Positions 7,118-15,791 of a DNA stretch of 64,000 nucleotides are shown in pieces. Source of the stretch: Bacillota bacterium (lineage in GTDB: Bacteria > Bacillota > Clostridia > Christensenellales > Aristaeellaceae); assembly GCA_023411375.1 (NCBI GenBank), contig JAEYOW010000050.1, positions 35,899 to 99,898 on the forward strand, written 5' to 3'. Below the pieces are notes generated by a model. That model did no database searches. It saw nothing but the letters and a program-made list of their open reading frames with translations, and had not been told where the DNA came from. The first letter of the stretch is position 1. Each line of letters starts with the position of its first letter. The translations under genes and the position numbers were made by a program.

Positions 7118-8734
7118 ATGATGAACTCGCTTTTCGGCGCGCACAGGCGCTTTTGGCGGGAATCGCCCTGGCAGAGCAGGGCACACCGCCGCTGGTTTGG
7201 GTTTTGCGCCGTTTGCCTTTCCCTGTATATTGGCTATTGCACCTTTTTGGCACAAAGCCCCGTTTTGAAAGGCGGGATGGACACGGCCGCCTCGCTATGC
7301 TGGTTTGTGCTGTACAGCGCTGCGGTTTACGTCCTGTTGCTATGGGCCTGCAAAAGGTTAAGCGGCGTGCGGCTCAGAAAGAGCGCCGTGGGGGGACGCT
7401 ATCCGTGGCGCGTATTTTTCATGAGCGCAGGAATTTCACTGGTTGTGCTAGGCTGCGCCTTTGCGGCCTGCTATCCCGGCGGGGTTAGCTACGATGCGGC
7501 CAATCAGTGGCAGCAGGTGCGCACGGGTGAGTTCAACAACTGGCATCCGTTGTTTCACACGCTGCTGGTCTGGCTCGTCACGCGTGTTTCCTACAGCTAT
7601 CCCTTCGCGGTGTGCGCGCAGCTCGTTGCCTTTTCGGCGGCAATGGGTTATCTCACATCCACGCTGTGCCGCCATGGCGTGCCTGCCTGGCTGGCGCTTA
7701 TTGTGCACGCGCTTGTGACGCTTTCAGCCCCTGTTCAAAATACTTTGATGTATCTGGGCAAGGACAGCGCCATGTGTATTGGGGCGCTGGTGCTGTCGGC
7801 CCAGGGCGTGAATATGCTTTTTACGCGTGGACAATGGCTCCGCAGGCCGCGCAATGCCGTCGTGTTCGGGCTTGTGCTTGCCTTTGCGACGTTGGTGCGG
7901 CACAACGCCGTTCTGTTTACGCTGCCGCTGCTTTTGGCTGCGATGCTTTGCTACCGTCCCACACGGCGTTGGGCGGCGCTTTCAGCCGGTGTATTCGCCC
8001 TGTGCTCGGCCCTGATTCAGGGGCCGCTTTTTGGCGCTCTGGACGTGGTCTATCCCTCAAACCTGTTGGAAGAAAGCATCGGCATTCCCATGACCGTTAT
8101 GGGTAACGCAAAGCAGAAAAACCCGGATGCGCTGGATGAAGAAACAAGCGCTTTTTTGGCAACGCTGGCGGACGATGAGGCATGGCGGAACACCTACGTG
8201 CTTAACGATTATAATTCCATCAAATTTACTTACGACAGGGAACGCATTGCGCATACGCCTCCCGCGCAGCTTTTGCGTATGACGTTGCATACCGTCGCAA
8301 GCGACCCGCGCGGCGCATTTGAGGCCTTTAACGCCGTGACGGACCTGGTCTGGGATGTAACGGGCCAAAACGAGGGCTATGAAAATGTACGCAACTCGGG
8401 TGATATCGAGGAGGCGCGCTACGGTAGCGCACGGCTCAACACCATTGGCAAGGCGGCATCCGCCGTGCTATCGGCACCGATGAACGCCGCTCCGCTCGCT
8501 TACCTGTTTCAAAATATCGGCGTTCAGCTATTGCTGCTGCTGCTTGGCGCGCTTTGGGCGCTGTACCGCGTCGGGGTGCGCGCGTTGACGCTTGCCCTTC
8601 CGGTGCTGATTTATGACCTTGGCACCATGCTTCTCCTATGCGGCAACGACGCGCGCTTTTTCCAGTTTTCTATGGCGGTCTGTCTACCGGCCCTTGTCGC
8701 GCTTTTGTTTGCGTCCCCGGAGAAGGAGGCGTAA
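7118..8734 (+). CDS. DUF6020 family polytopic membrane protein
   Basis: A 538-residue protein with about twelve hydrophobic segments. The conserved mark is CYPGGVSYDAANQW followed by FNNWHPLFHTLL in the first large outside loop, the DUF6020 signature. An extracellular region at about residues 318-440 precedes the last helices. The layout resembles GT-C glycosyltransferases, where an acidic residue in the first loop is catalytic; the Asp in VSYDAA could be that residue, which is inference. ATG 7118 follows GGGGAGGG. Confidence 0.75.
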   Translation: MMNSLFGAHRRFWRESPWQSRAHRRWFGFCAVCLSLYIGYCTFLAQSPVLKGGMDTAASLCWFVLYSAAVYVLLLWACKRLSGVRLRKSAVGGRYPWRVFFMSAGISLVVLGCAFAACYPGGVSYDAANQWQQVRTGEFNNWHPLFHTLLVWLVTRVSYSYPFAVCAQLVAFSAAMGYLTSTLCRHGVPAWLALIVHALVTLSAPVQNTLMYLGKDSAMCIGALVLSAQGVNMLFTRGQWLRRPRNAVVFGLVLAFATLVRHNAVLFTLPLLLAAMLCYRPTRRWAALSAGVFALCSALIQGPLFGALDVVYPSNLLEESIGIPMTVMGNAKQKNPDALDEETSAFLATLADDEAWRNTYVLNDYNSIKFTYDRERIAHTPPAQLLRMTLHTVASDPRGAFEAFNAVTDLVWDVTGQNEGYENVRNSGDIEEARYGSARLNTIGKAASAVLSAPMNAAPLAYLFQNIGVQLLLLLLGALWALYRVGVRALTLALPVLIYDLGTMLLLCGNDARFFQFSMAVCLPALVALLFASPEKEA

Positions 8735-8737
8735 GCG

Positions 8738-9499
8738 GTGGCTGTCACCGTGCAAATGCTGTGGATCGTATGCCCTCTGGCGTTGCTGGGAGGCTTTGTG
8801 GACGCGATTGCGGGCGGGGGCGGGTTGATTTCGCTGCCCGCCTATTATCTGGCAGGTCTGCCCGCGAGCGTGGCTGCGGGCACAAATAAGCTTTCCGCAA
8901 CGATGGGAACCGTGCTGGCGGCGTACAATTATAAACGTTCGGGTAAGATAAACCGCGGGGTTGGCATTCCCGCCGCTATCGGCGCGCTTGTTTTAAGCGC
9001 CATGGGCGTGCTTGTGATGAAGCAACTGCCCGACCGGACGGTGAGGCTGCTGGTTGCTTGCTGCATTCCCATCGCGGCTGTTTTTACCCTTCGCGGACGG
9101 CGGCAACATGGCTGTTGCAAACAGTTCTCCGCGCGGCGCACGTTGGCTGTCTCGCTCGGTATCGGTTGTCTGATTGGCTTCTATGACGGGCTGGTCGGGC
9201 CGGGAACAGGAACCTTTTTGATTTTACTTTTTGTTCATATTTTTGGCATGGACGATGTGGATGCCAGCGGCACAGCAAAACTGGTGAATCTGGCAAGCAA
9301 TGTTGCCGCGCTGACAAGCCTGCTGACGACGGGAGATGTGCTTTTTCTTCTGGGACTGCCTGCCGGAGTTTGCTCCATGGTCGGAGGCTTTTTGGGCAGC
9401 AGGCTGACCATCCGCAGCGGCGGGAAGCTGGTGCGGATGATGATGATATGTGTTTTAATACTTCTTCTTGCCAAAATGATTACGGATATGTTACAATAA
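8738..9499 (+). CDS. TSUP family permease (TauE/SafE)
   Basis: A 253-residue membrane protein using GTG 8738 with GAAGGAGG upstream. It contains the TauE/SafE hallmarks: FVDAIAGGGGLISLPA near the N-terminus, LPASVAAGTNKLSATMG after it, and the inverted repeat GFYDGLVGPGTGTFL in the second half. The family exports or imports sulfite, sulfonates or related organic anions. The substrate is unknown here. It starts four bases after the DUF6020 gene, so the two are cotranscribed. Confidence 0.92.
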   Translation: MAVTVQMLWIVCPLALLGGFVDAIAGGGGLISLPAYYLAGLPASVAAGTNKLSATMGTVLAAYNYKRSGKINRGVGIPAAIGALVLSAMGVLVMKQLPDRTVRLLVACCIPIAAVFTLRGRRQHGCCKQFSARRTLAVSLGIGCLIGFYDGLVGPGTGTFLILLFVHIFGMDDVDASGTAKLVNLASNVAALTSLLTTGDVLFLLGLPAGVCSMVGGFLGSRLTIRSGGKLVRMMMICVLILLLAKMITDMLQ

Positions 9500-9540
9500 A
9501 GATTACCGATGAATCCATTGATGCGCGGAGGTGCGATTCG

Positions 9541-9930
9541 ATGACCGAACCCATGCTTGCAAAGGCGATTAAGCTGACCATTCCCGCTGAGGGGGAGTAT
9601 GCGCTTGTGGCGCGTATGGCGTTGAGCGGGCTGGCAATGCTCGCCGGCCTCGATGTGGACCTGATCGGCGATTTGCGCACCGTAACGGATGAGTGCTGCG
9701 ACTGTTTGATGCACCAGCCTCTCAGGCCCGCGTGCATTACGGTGGATGCGTGGATTGGCGGAGGAAGGCTCTTTTTCCGCTTTGGAGCGGAAAAACGTTG
9801 TGGGGCGGGCTGCGAGCAGACCTTGCAGATGGATATTACAAAAGGCGTACTGGAAACGCTCATGCCCGAGGTGCGCCTGGATACGGATGAGGACGGCGTG
9901 TTTGGCATTGAATGCTCCATGCCTGTTTAA
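9541..9930 (+). CDS. Anti-sigma-factor-like protein with degenerate HATPase fold
   Basis: A 129-residue protein directly upstream of a SigB/F/G-type sigma gene. Its length, strand pattern and the segment DLRTVTDECCDCLMHQ resemble the N-box region of RsbW/SpoIIAB anti-sigma kinases. The Asn that holds magnesium in that box is replaced (Cys55 at the expected place), and no DxGxG box is visible; the stretch RCGAGCEQTLQMD stands where it should be. ATG 9541 follows GGAGGTG. I infer an anti-sigma partner that may not bind ATP. An unrelated small protein is the alternative. Confidence 0.6.
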   Translation: MTEPMLAKAIKLTIPAEGEYALVARMALSGLAMLAGLDVDLIGDLRTVTDECCDCLMHQPLRPACITVDAWIGGGRLFFRFGAEKRCGAGCEQTLQMDITKGVLETLMPEVRLDTDEDGVFGIECSMPV

Positions 9931-9942
9931 GCGGAGGCGGCC

Positions 9943-10683
9943 ATGAATGACGAGCGTTTGATCCCTTTATTGGAGCAATACGCCATGACCCGCGATACCG
10001 CGCTTAGGGACGAGCTGTTTGAGGCCTACCTGCCGCTTGCAAAGGCGGTAGCGCGCAAGTTTATGGGGCGTGGCGTTGAGCTGGAGGATTTGGAACAGGT
10101 GGCGGGCATGGCGCTGTTAAAGGCGCTGGAGAGGTACGAACCGGCGCGCGGTTACCGCTTTGTGACCTATGCCGTGCCGACCATCACGGGTGATGTGCGC
10201 AATTATTTGCGGGATAAGGGCAGCATTCTGCGTATGCCCCGCGATTCCCGGCAGAAGCTTTATCTGATGACAAGGGAGCAGGAAAGGTTTGAGGCGGAGC
10301 ATCTGCGCGCGCCTACGGCTACCGAGCTTGCTCTGCGCATGCATATTTCTGCCGACGAGCTGCTGATGCTGCTCAGCCTGCGGGCGCAGACAGATACGGT
10401 TTCCCTGGACGCCCCTGTGGGCGAGGATGGCGACGCGATGCTGGAAGGAATGCTGGGCGGCGCGGATGCTGGCTATGAGCGCTTTGAGCAAAGCGAATGG
10501 ATGCAGTGGGTGCTTTCCAAGGTGAACGATTCGGAGCGCCAGCTTTTGACGCTTAGGTACCGGGACGGCCTTGGCCAGCGCGAGACGGCCCGGAAGATGG
10601 GTGTTTCACAGATGCAGATCTCCAGAATGGAGCGCCGCGTGCTGACCAGGCTGCGCGCGATTGAGGCGGGCGGACGGGCGTGA
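9943..10683 (+). CDS. SigB/SigF/SigG family RNA polymerase sigma factor
   Basis: A 246-residue sigma-70 protein. Region 2 is intact (ELEDLEQVAGMALLKALERYEP then FVTYAVPTITGDVRNYLRD), followed by RMPRDSR of region 3 and a region 4 helix-turn-helix with QRETARKMGVSQMQISRMERR. The AVPTITGDVRNYLRD segment is typical of the SigB/F/G subgroup. It differs enough from SigF and SigG that I do not assign either. It starts 12 bases after the anti-sigma-like gene, the usual layout for a sigma factor and its partner. Confidence 0.88.
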   Translation: MNDERLIPLLEQYAMTRDTALRDELFEAYLPLAKAVARKFMGRGVELEDLEQVAGMALLKALERYEPARGYRFVTYAVPTITGDVRNYLRDKGSILRMPRDSRQKLYLMTREQERFEAEHLRAPTATELALRMHISADELLMLLSLRAQTDTVSLDAPVGEDGDAMLEGMLGGADAGYERFEQSEWMQWVLSKVNDSERQLLTLRYRDGLGQRETARKMGVSQMQISRMERRVLTRLRAIEAGGRA

Positions 10684-10713
10684 GCGAAAAAACGGGCGAA
10701 GGGAGCGAAACGG

Positions 10714-12222
10714 ATGCAGTCGGATAACAGGCAGCAGCAGGGCGGCGGTTACATGCCCTATACGCCCGAACAGATGCAACAGTGGCAGCAATCCGGAATG
10801 CCGCCTCAAATGACGCCCGATATGATGCAGCAGATGTGGCAGGGGCAGCAGATGTGGCAGCAGAGCCAGCCGGCGGTACCTCTTCAGCAGATGACGCCGG
10901 AGCAGATACAGCAGATGCAGTACGAGGCCTATATGTGGCAGATGCAGCAGATGCCCCCCATGCCTACCATGCAACAGCCGCCCGTTCAACCTCCGCGGGG
11001 CCGTTCAAAGCCGCATAAAAAGAATAAAGGCGGCGGCGGGGGTATCGGCTCGGTGCTTAAGGTGCTGGTCGCGCTGGCTGTGGCGGGCGGGGTCGCTTGG
11101 TTTTTTCTCAAGGACATGGGCGCCGGCAGTCAGGCCACCGCCCAGATTGAGATGGGCACGCTGGGTACCTCCTATACCGGGGATGCGCTGATTGTTCGAA
11201 ACGAAACGGCGTATAACGACGAGGGCGTGCAAAGTATCGATTATGTGGCGCAGGAGGGCAGCGTGGTTTACCGCGGCGACGTGGTTTGCTACGTCTACTC
11301 CACGGGCTATAGCGCTAAGGAAATGACCGCGCTTCAGGATTACCGCGACCAAATCAAGGATTATCAGCGCACGCTGCTCAAAAGCGAAACGGCCTACGAC
11401 CAGAAGATGACCAGGCTGGAAGGCGATGTTACCGAGCGCGGCCTGGAGGTTCGCAGTTTGGTACAAGGGGCGCGCGGTAACCTGACCAATCAGGAAAACA
11501 TTTTGAAAACGGCGATCACGCAGCGGCAAAACTACTTCCGCAGCAAGTATTCAAGCGATATGCGCTTAAACCGGCTTTTTGACGACGAGACAACGCAGCA
11601 ACAGCGCATCGACAGCTGGATTAAGCAGAAGGTCGCCACCCAGGAAAGCATCGTAAGTTTTTATACCGACGGCTTCGAGCATGCGCTGACCCCCGCGGAA
11701 TTTGAGAAGTACACCCCCACGCAGGTGCGCGCGATGATCAACGGTGAAAAACCCGAAGCCTCCACCGCGGCGCGCGGGCGCACGGACCTGTACCGGCTGG
11801 TTAAGCAAAACAACTATGCGGTGCTCATGCTGGTGCGCGACAATACCTGGAACCCTGTGGAGGGAACCACCTACAAGCTGGTGCTGGAGCAGTTTTCAAA
11901 CACCGTTGTTAATGCGCAGGTTCTATCCTTCACCCGTTCCGGGGGCGAGCTGTTGCTTCGTCTGGCGGTGATCGGCGATGTTTCGGATGTGCTGTATATG
12001 CGTACCTGTCAGGCGCAGCTTGGCGAATATGTGGATTGTATGGTGGTGCCAAGCGGCGCGCTTTATGAGCAGAACAACGCTACGGGCGTCGTTATTATTA
12101 CCGGGGAAAAGCAGCTCTTCGTACCGGTCAACGTGCTCAGGCAGGAGGGCGGCAAGGCGTATATTTCGGCAATTCAGACCGGTGTTTTAACTGCCGGGCA
12201 AACGGTAAGGCTATTCAAATAA
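10714..12222 (+). CDS. HlyD-like membrane protein with Met/Gln-rich cytoplasmic tail
   Basis: A 502-residue protein. Residues 1-92 are almost only Gln, Met, Pro and Trp; a basic stretch (RGRSKPHKKNKGG) leads into one membrane span (about 112-132). The outside part has a split barrel-sandwich layout around a coiled coil (about 205-300), as in HlyD adaptors (EGSVVYRGDVVCYVYSTG, later GEYVDCMVVPSGALYE). Clostridial relatives occupy the same place before ylmE-sepF. No ABC or RND partner lies nearby, so a role in division or envelope assembly rather than efflux is inferred. Confidence 0.78.
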   Translation: MQSDNRQQQGGGYMPYTPEQMQQWQQSGMPPQMTPDMMQQMWQGQQMWQQSQPAVPLQQMTPEQIQQMQYEAYMWQMQQMPPMPTMQQPPVQPPRGRSKPHKKNKGGGGGIGSVLKVLVALAVAGGVAWFFLKDMGAGSQATAQIEMGTLGTSYTGDALIVRNETAYNDEGVQSIDYVAQEGSVVYRGDVVCYVYSTGYSAKEMTALQDYRDQIKDYQRTLLKSETAYDQKMTRLEGDVTERGLEVRSLVQGARGNLTNQENILKTAITQRQNYFRSKYSSDMRLNRLFDDETTQQQRIDSWIKQKVATQESIVSFYTDGFEHALTPAEFEKYTPTQVRAMINGEKPEASTAARGRTDLYRLVKQNNYAVLMLVRDNTWNPVEGTTYKLVLEQFSNTVVNAQVLSFTRSGGELLLRLAVIGDVSDVLYMRTCQAQLGEYVDCMVVPSGALYEQNNATGVVIITGEKQLFVPVNVLRQEGGKAYISAIQTGVLTAGQTVRLFK

Positions 12223-12243
12223 GGACAAGAGGGGGGATTAAAA

Positions 12244-12984
12244 ATGGACGGCGTGGCGCAGAATTTGTCGGGAAATTCAGATAAAACCCAGCTTCTGGAC
12301 GAGATAAGCCCTGAGACGCTTGCGCGAAATGTGTCGGACGTATTGGATACTTTAAACAAAAATAAATATCAAAATTCTCCCCCGGCCCGCTTGATCGCCG
12401 TTACCAAGACGGTAGGTCCATCGGTGATCAACGCCCTCAAACCCTTAAATGTTTTGGATATTGGGGAAAACCGGGCGCAGGTTGCCATACCGAAGCTGCC
12501 AAAAATCGCGCCGGAATTCCGGCTGCATTGGATTGGAAGGTTGCAAACAAACAAAGTTAAATATATAATAGAACATGTGTGTATGCTGCATACCTTGGAC
12601 CGGCTTGCGCTTGCGCAGGAGGTGGACAGGCGGGCGAAGGAGCATGGCATAGTGATGCCGGCCCTTGTGCAGATTAATATCGCGCGCGAACCTCAGAAGG
12701 GCGGAATGGAGCCCGGCGAGGTACTGCCCTTTCTCAGGCGGATGCGCGACTTTTCCGGTATACGCGTAATGGGTCTGATGGGCATTATGCCGCTTCAGGC
12801 ATCCGGGGAGGAGCTTACGGCGCTTTTCCGAGGCATGCGGGTCCTGTTTGAACAGCTTCGTGAAGAGGCTGTGGACGGCGTTGAAATGCGCGAGCTGTCC
12901 ATGGGTATGTCAAATGATTATGCGATCGCGGCGCGTGAAGGCGCGACGATGGTTCGTATCGGTACGGCTCTTTACCGCCGTTAG
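12244..12984 (+). CDS. YggS/YlmE family PLP-binding protein
   Basis: A 246-residue member of the pyridoxal phosphate homeostasis family. The cofactor lysine lies in RLIAVTKTVG, and DIGENRAQ, HWIGRLQTNK, RELSMGMSNDY and VRIGTALY follow as in all members. The family maintains PLP and amino-acid balance and has no defined catalytic reaction. It sits between the HlyD-like gene and sepF, as in many Firmicutes division clusters. Residues 1-35 are extra and poorly conserved. Confidence 0.94.
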   Translation: MDGVAQNLSGNSDKTQLLDEISPETLARNVSDVLDTLNKNKYQNSPPARLIAVTKTVGPSVINALKPLNVLDIGENRAQVAIPKLPKIAPEFRLHWIGRLQTNKVKYIIEHVCMLHTLDRLALAQEVDRRAKEHGIVMPALVQINIAREPQKGGMEPGEVLPFLRRMRDFSGIRVMGLMGIMPLQASGEELTALFRGMRVLFEQLREEAVDGVEMRELSMGMSNDYAIAAREGATMVRIGTALYRR

Positions 12985-13019
12985 GCTGGGCCGCCGGTAT
13001 AACATAGGAGGTTCGTCGA

Positions 13020-14078
13020 TTGGGAATCTTTCGCAAGGTCGGAGACTGGCTGACCGAAAAGAGCGACCGCTTCATTCGCGGGGAATCTGAAATGTCCAAT
13101 GGATACTATGGTTCCAGGGAAGCGGAGCAGGCGTACAGCAATATGGGCGCCGAACAGCCCGAGGCCGACCATGGCGATATGGAGGCCGGGGAAGATACGG
13201 GGCATAAGCCTTCCGGCGATCCCTTCGGGTATGGCGGCGGAGAATATGGCGGCAGGGTGCCGTACCGCAGCCGGTATGACAGGGAGCGCGAAGCGCAGCA
13301 GCAACCCCAGCAGCCGCCGTATCAGCAGCAGCCGTCGGTTCAGCAGCCCATACAGGCGCAGGGCATGCAGATGGGAATGCAGCCGCCGGTTCAGCGGCCC
13401 ATGGCACAGCAGCAGATGAATATGGGGCAGCAGCCCGGCTATGCGCAGGGATACGCGCAGCAGCCCATGGGCAATGTGGTGCCTTTTCCCGGCATGCAGC
13501 GCGGGCAGGACGGTTCTGTTTACGCGCATGTGGAATATATTGTTTTACTGCGTAGCCGGAACGAATGTAAGGACGTGATTGCCTATATCAAACTCAACGC
13601 GTCCGTGTTTCTCAACATGGAATTTATCGCCAGCGATAATGAACGCCAGCGTTGCGTGGATATGCTCAGCGGCGCCGCCTATACGCTTGGCTGCGCGCTG
13701 AACAAAATTTCGCCTCGGGGCATTTATCTGATCTCCTCACCCTCCGTACGCGTGGTGCTTGATCCCGCTATGCAGAAATTTGCTTCGGCGCCCGAAGCGC
13801 AGGGCTTTGTCAGGCAGCGGTATGAGAACGAGAACTATCAGGGATACAGCGGCTATCAGCAGGGTGAGGCGGCGCAGGAAACACAGCGCCAGCGGCCTGT
13901 TACGGGCTTTTCTTCAGGATCGCCAACCACGCGCTTCCAGGCGCAGGGTACGCAGCGGACGCCGCCCGCCAGCTTTGGCAGCGTGATGGCGGGCAACGTG
14001 ACTTCATCCTATTCCCCCGCCGGCGGTATGGGATCGGGCAACGCGCCCACAGGCCGCTATTCTGTCGGGCCGCAGTAG
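13020..14078 (+). CDS. sepF: Cell division protein SepF, long form
   Basis: The gene starts at TTG 13020, seven bases after TAGGAGGT. This start yields the amphipathic N-terminal helix MGIFRKVGDWLTEKSDRFI that anchors SepF to membrane. The SepF core is at about residues 168-246 (NASVFLNMEFIA, DMLSGAAYTLGC, ISPRGIYLISS). SepF tethers FtsZ to the membrane and shapes the division septum. The 352-residue length is more than twice the usual 150: a Gln/Pro/Met-rich linker fills about 90-160, and a 100-residue low-complexity tail follows the core. Confidence 0.92.
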   Translation: MGIFRKVGDWLTEKSDRFIRGESEMSNGYYGSREAEQAYSNMGAEQPEADHGDMEAGEDTGHKPSGDPFGYGGGEYGGRVPYRSRYDREREAQQQPQQPPYQQQPSVQQPIQAQGMQMGMQPPVQRPMAQQQMNMGQQPGYAQGYAQQPMGNVVPFPGMQRGQDGSVYAHVEYIVLLRSRNECKDVIAYIKLNASVFLNMEFIASDNERQRCVDMLSGAAYTLGCALNKISPRGIYLISSPSVRVVLDPAMQKFASAPEAQGFVRQRYENENYQGYSGYQQGEAAQETQRQRPVTGFSSGSPTTRFQAQGTQRTPPASFGSVMAGNVTSSYSPAGGMGSGNAPTGRYSVGPQ

Positions 14079-14102
14079 TTCCACTGCGGTGAAAGGAGAC
14101 AA

Positions 14103-14384
14103 ATGTTAATTTCAGCTATCGTAGGCATTGCCACCTGGATTTTGCAAGCGCTTAGCCTCGTTATTCTGGTTTATTGCGTCATGACGCTAGTGGTTCCGCA
14201 AAATGAGCTTGTCCGCAAGGCCGGCGCTTATATTGAACCGATGCTCGCGCCCTTCAGAAGCCTTTTGCACCGCATTTTTCCAAAGCTTCGCGGCTTTGCG
14301 TTTGACCTTTCTCCCCTTGTTATGTGGCTTGTGATCGACATCGCGATCTGGCTGCTTCGTCTGCTGAGCCGGATTTTGCCCTGA
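14103..14384 (+). CDS. YggT family membrane protein (YlmG)
   Basis: A 93-residue protein with two or three hydrophobic segments and the conserved centre YIEPMLAPFRSLLHRIFP, the YggT motif. ATG 14103 follows GAAAGGAG. The family lies next to sepF in most Gram-positive bacteria and affects division or osmotic tolerance. The stop overlaps the ylmH start (TGATG). Confidence 0.92.
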   Translation: MLISAIVGIATWILQALSLVILVYCVMTLVVPQNELVRKAGAYIEPMLAPFRSLLHRIFPKLRGFAFDLSPLVMWLVIDIAIWLLRLLSRILP

Positions 14385-15145
14385 TGCGCGGCGAGGGGGA
14401 TGCCGCGCAAACGGCAAGGCGGCTTGAGGAGCTCGCTGAACGCGCGGAGAAATCGGGAAGGCCGTGTTTCACGGGCTTTCTTTCTCCGCCGGAGGCGGAA
14501 TGGGCCGTAGCCGCCGGCAAAAGGCTGCGGGTCAGGGTTTTGCTCAACGGCGGCTATGAGGATGCGGAACGCCGCATGGCCTGCTTTTTGCCGGATGAGG
14601 CGGAAGCCGGGCCGTTTCCCCTGATTGCGCTGGCGCTTGACTGGCCGCACCAAAGCGCGCCCGCGCACCGCGACGTGCTTGGCAGCGTAATGGGGCTGGG
14701 CGTGAAGCGGCAATGTATTGGGGATATTGTGTTGGAGGCCGGGCGCGGTTATCTATTTGCCGAGTGCGCGATGGGCGGGCATATTGCGGACGCGCTTATC
14801 AGCGCCGGGCGTGTAAAGCTGCGGGTTAGTCAGATGAACGGGCTGCCGCAGCTGACGCTGCCCGAGGGCGCCGAGGTTAGGGACACCGTTATGACGCTGC
14901 GTCTGGATGCGGTGCTCGCCGGTGGTTTTGGTTTGTCCCGCGCGAAGGCGGCCGCACTGATCGAGGCCGGCCATGTAAAGCTTCGGCACCTGCCCACAGA
15001 GCGGGCTGATGCCCGCGTTCAGCCGGGCGACACGATATCCGCACGCGGATTTGGCAGGCTGGTTCTGGAGGAAGCAGGAACACTCACCAAAAAAGGAAGG
15101 ATTCCCATCAGGTTGATGCGCTACGGTGAAAAGCGCGGGCGCTAA
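14384..15145 (+). CDS. S4-domain RNA-binding protein YlmH
   Basis: A 253-residue protein starting at ATG 14384, which overlaps the YggT stop; an in-frame ATG 20 codons earlier lies inside yggT and is less likely. The middle has the YlmH hallmarks GSVMGLGVKRQCIGDI and LRLDAVLAGGFGLSRAKA. The C-terminal S4 domain spans about 180-245 (AALIEAGHVKL, then PGDTISARGFG). YlmH homologues bind ribosomal particles and rescue stalled ribosomes. It sits between yggT and divIVA, the standard order. Confidence 0.93.
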   Translation: MRGEGDAAQTARRLEELAERAEKSGRPCFTGFLSPPEAEWAVAAGKRLRVRVLLNGGYEDAERRMACFLPDEAEAGPFPLIALALDWPHQSAPAHRDVLGSVMGLGVKRQCIGDIVLEAGRGYLFAECAMGGHIADALISAGRVKLRVSQMNGLPQLTLPEGAEVRDTVMTLRLDAVLAGGFGLSRAKAAALIEAGHVKLRHLPTERADARVQPGDTISARGFGRLVLEEAGTLTKKGRIPIRLMRYGEKRGR

Positions 15146-15182
15146 GGCCATACCAACGACGGAAAACGAAAGGAGAATGACC

Positions 15183-15707
15183 ATGGGCTTGACGATCGAT
15201 GATATCTACGACAAAGAGTTTGCACTCAAGGGCGGCGGATACGACCGCAACGACGTGGATCAATTTCTGGATGAAATCTGCGACGAAATGACCAACATGC
15301 AGGAGCGTATCCAGACGCTGGAGGCCGAACTCAAACAGGCGCAGGCCGCCGCCGAGGCTGCGGCGGAGGCTGTAAGACCCGTTCCGCAGCCGGTTGAAAA
15401 GGCGGAGCCGGCCGTCGCTAAGACAAGCGAAACGCTGGAGAGTATTTTGCTTAGCGCGCAGCGTCTCGCTGACGAGGCGGTTGAAAACGCGAACCGCCGC
15501 GCGGGGGATATCGTCAAAGAGGCGGAGGACAAGGCAAGCCGCATTGTGGACGACGCGCAGGAGGAGAAAAATACGCTGAGCAAGGAACTGGATTCGCTTA
15601 GAAGCGCCGCCGGCGAATACAGAAAGAATTTCCTTGAACTTGTGAATAAGCATAAGCGTATGTTGGAGGACGAGAACGGCCTGTTTGACGCCGACGGGCA
15701 GGAATAA
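15183..15707 (+). CDS. divIVA: DivIVA domain protein
   Basis: A 174-residue protein beginning at ATG 15183; an ATG two codons earlier is too close to the AAAGGAG site. The N-terminal DivIVA domain reads LTIDDIYDKEFALKGGGYD then DVDQFLDEICDEM, which targets curved membrane. A coiled coil follows to about residue 160, broken by a Pro-rich hinge near 65-75. DivIVA proteins recruit division-site or polar partners and chromosome-anchoring proteins during sporulation. It closes the division cluster and is followed by a terminator. Confidence 0.93.
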   Translation: MGLTIDDIYDKEFALKGGGYDRNDVDQFLDEICDEMTNMQERIQTLEAELKQAQAAAEAAAEAVRPVPQPVEKAEPAVAKTSETLESILLSAQRLADEAVENANRRAGDIVKEAEDKASRIVDDAQEEKNTLSKELDSLRSAAGEYRKNFLELVNKHKRMLEDENGLFDADGQE

Positions 15708-15729
15708 CCACCGGCGGAGCGGATATTTC

Positions 15730-15771
15730 AGGAGCTGTTGCACGTGTGAATTAGCGTGCGGCGGCTCCTTT
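15730..15771 (+). terminator. Terminator after divIVA
   Basis: A stem of about 15 pairs with several wobbles (AGGAGCTGTTGCACG with CGTGCGGCGGCTCCT) around a ten-base loop is followed by TTTCT. It is convergent with the rlmA-type gene. Confidence 0.6.
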
Positions 15772-15791
15772 CTGCGCATGGGTGGAAACCG

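Noticed and set aside
12244..12984. YggS-family gene considered as an alanine racemase
   Set aside because: It has only the N-terminal barrel with the PLP lysine and lacks the C-terminal catalytic domain of alanine racemase.
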